64,000 nucleotides of DNA, taken from JALYYC01 sp039922495. Its GTDB lineage: Bacteria > Chloroflexota > Dormibacteria > CF-121. Where the stretch lies: the NCBI GenBank assembly GCA_039922495.1, contig JBDTEO010000019.1, positions 124,001 to 188,000 of the forward strand, in the 5' to 3' direction. Positions within the stretch are counted from its first letter, which is position 1; each line of letters starts with the position of its first letter. The notes below the pieces were generated by a model. The model ran no database searches and was not told the DNA's origin. It worked only from the letters and a program-made list of their open reading frames with translations. Shown piece after piece: positions 63,026 through 64,000 of this stretch. The translations under genes and the position numbers were made by a program.

Positions 63026-64000
63026 CCACGGACGCCACCGCGCTCCGCAAGGCCACCATCCGGGACGTCGACGTCGCCGGGAAGCGGGTCCTGACGCGGG
63101 TCGACTTCAACGTCCCGATGGAGCACGGCCGGATCGTCGACGACACCAGGATCCGGGAGGCGCTGCCCACCATCCGCGAGCTGGTCGACCGGGGAGCCAT
63201 GGTGATCCTGATGACGCACCTCGGACGTCCCGACGGCCAGGTCGACGAGTCGGCCCGGACCACGCCGATCGCCGACCGCCTCAGCGAATTGCTCGGGCGG
63301 CCGGTCAAGCACCTGGACGACTGCGTCGGGCTGGCCGTGGAGGGCGCGGTGCGGCGGATGCAGCCGGGGGAGATCATGATGCTGGAGAACGTTCGGTTCC
63401 ATCCGGGCGAGACCACAAACGACCCGAAGTTCGCGAAAGCCCTGGCGTCGCTGGGCAATCTCTACGTGAACGATGCCTTTGGCACCGCCCACCGGGCCCA
63501 TGCGTCAACCGCCGGCATCGCCGCCTACCTACCCGCGGTCGCGGGGCTATTGATGGAGAAGGAGATCACGACCCTGGGACGGATCATGAGCGACCCGCCG
63601 CGCCCGCTGGCCGCGATCATCGGCGGCTCGAAGATCTCCACCAAGATCGGCGTCGTCAAGAGCCTCCTGGAGCGGGTCGACCGGCTCTGTATCGGCGGCG
63701 CGATGGCGTGCACGTTCTTGAAGGCCCGCGGCCTGGAGATGGGACGCTCGCTGGTCGAAGACGACCAGCTGGAGGTTGCGCGATCCCTCATGTCAGGCGG
63801 TCCCGATGCCCGCGGCTCGATCGTGCTCCCGCTCGATGCCGTGGTGGCCGCCGAAGCCAAAGAAGGCGTCGAAACGCGGACGGTTCCAATCAACCAGGTG
63901 CCAAAAGACCTTCGGGTGCTCGACGTCGGCCAGATGACCGTCGAACGCTTCCTTCAGACCTGCGACGGCGCTGCCGCCGTGGTCTGGAATGGGCCGCTCG
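63022..64000 (+). CDS. pgk: Phosphoglycerate kinase, 3' end outside window; probable CTG start
   Basis: Glycolytic kinase; 326 codons are visible. Motifs: LTRVDFNVPM, MVILMTHLGRP, LENVRFHPGE, NLYVNDAFGTAHRAHASTAGI, PLAAIIGGSKISTKIGVVKSLLERVD, and AAVVWNGPL at the window edge. The first residues TTDATALRKATIRDVDVAGK fit the Pgk N terminus, and the only start there is CTG 63022, overlapping the gap stop as CTGA. An in-frame GTG at 62965 would add 19 residues read through gap. The next ATG lies after the essential D-F-N segment and cannot serve. Confidence 0.95.

Overview
The window is a GC-rich bacterial chromosome segment made almost entirely of core housekeeping genes in tight, often overlapping operons. 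Several features suggest a monoderm of the Chloroflexota/Dormibacterota/Actinobacteria neighbourhood: WhiA followed by gap and pgk, CdaA with YbbR, GatCAB, a CIRCE element, tRNA without encoded CCA, no outer-membrane genes, and many genes preceded by a -10 box but no Shine-Dalgarno site. This placement is an inference from gene content and order. I see no phage, insertion sequence, CRISPR array or resistance island.

Layout. 1-8.2 kb: the 3' end of truA, rplM-rpsI, then cdaA-ybbR-glmS (c-di-AMP and amino-sugar supply), an AcpS-NnrD fusion and alr. A small reverse pair (an HmoA-like monooxygenase and a helical protein) runs into alr. 8.2-13.7 kb: a TPP riboswitch drives thiE, a thiS-thiG fusion and thiL, and the run continues into the t6A tRNA-modification genes tsaE-tsaB-rimI-tsaD. 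13.7-16.9 kb: a CIRCE-controlled groES without groEL faces a reverse peroxiredoxin whose peroxidatic cysteine codon is an in-frame TGA, a strong selenoprotein candidate. A divergent phosphoribosyltransferase and a DUF4388 protein follow. 16.9-32.7 kb: pcrA-ligA, a membrane PAS/GAF/GGDEF/EAL protein, then gatC-gatA-gatB, an rRNA/tRNA uracil methyltransferase and dnaE, each overlapping the next by one to four bases.

32.7-45.7 kb (reverse): a nine-gene operon with an exported membrane protein, an ABC ATPase and permease, a coiled-coil/Gly-Ser membrane protein, MoxR, DUF58, two large VWA membrane proteins and YggT. It starts from a promoter with the same ECF-type elements (GGAAC and CGTCTAA) as the promoter of the neighbouring ECF sigma/anti-sigma pair (45.9-47.3 kb), so the two probably form one regulatory unit. 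A tRNA-Leu(CAA) lies between them.

47.3-64 kb: a reverse bifunctional nuclease, polA-mutM-PAP2 phosphatase, a gene-poor stretch with a decayed DUF222-HNH gene, uvrB-uvrA-uvrC, a stand-alone ClpX-type zinc finger, reverse lgt, and whiA-gap-pgk (pgk runs off the end).

The observations I rate highest are the putative selenocysteine peroxiredoxin with a downstream hairpin, the shared ECF promoter linking sigma factor and MoxR/VWA/ABC operon, the readable switching mechanism of the TPP riboswitch, and repeated use of CTG (and possibly ATC/ATT) start codons, two of them in CTGA stop/start overlaps.
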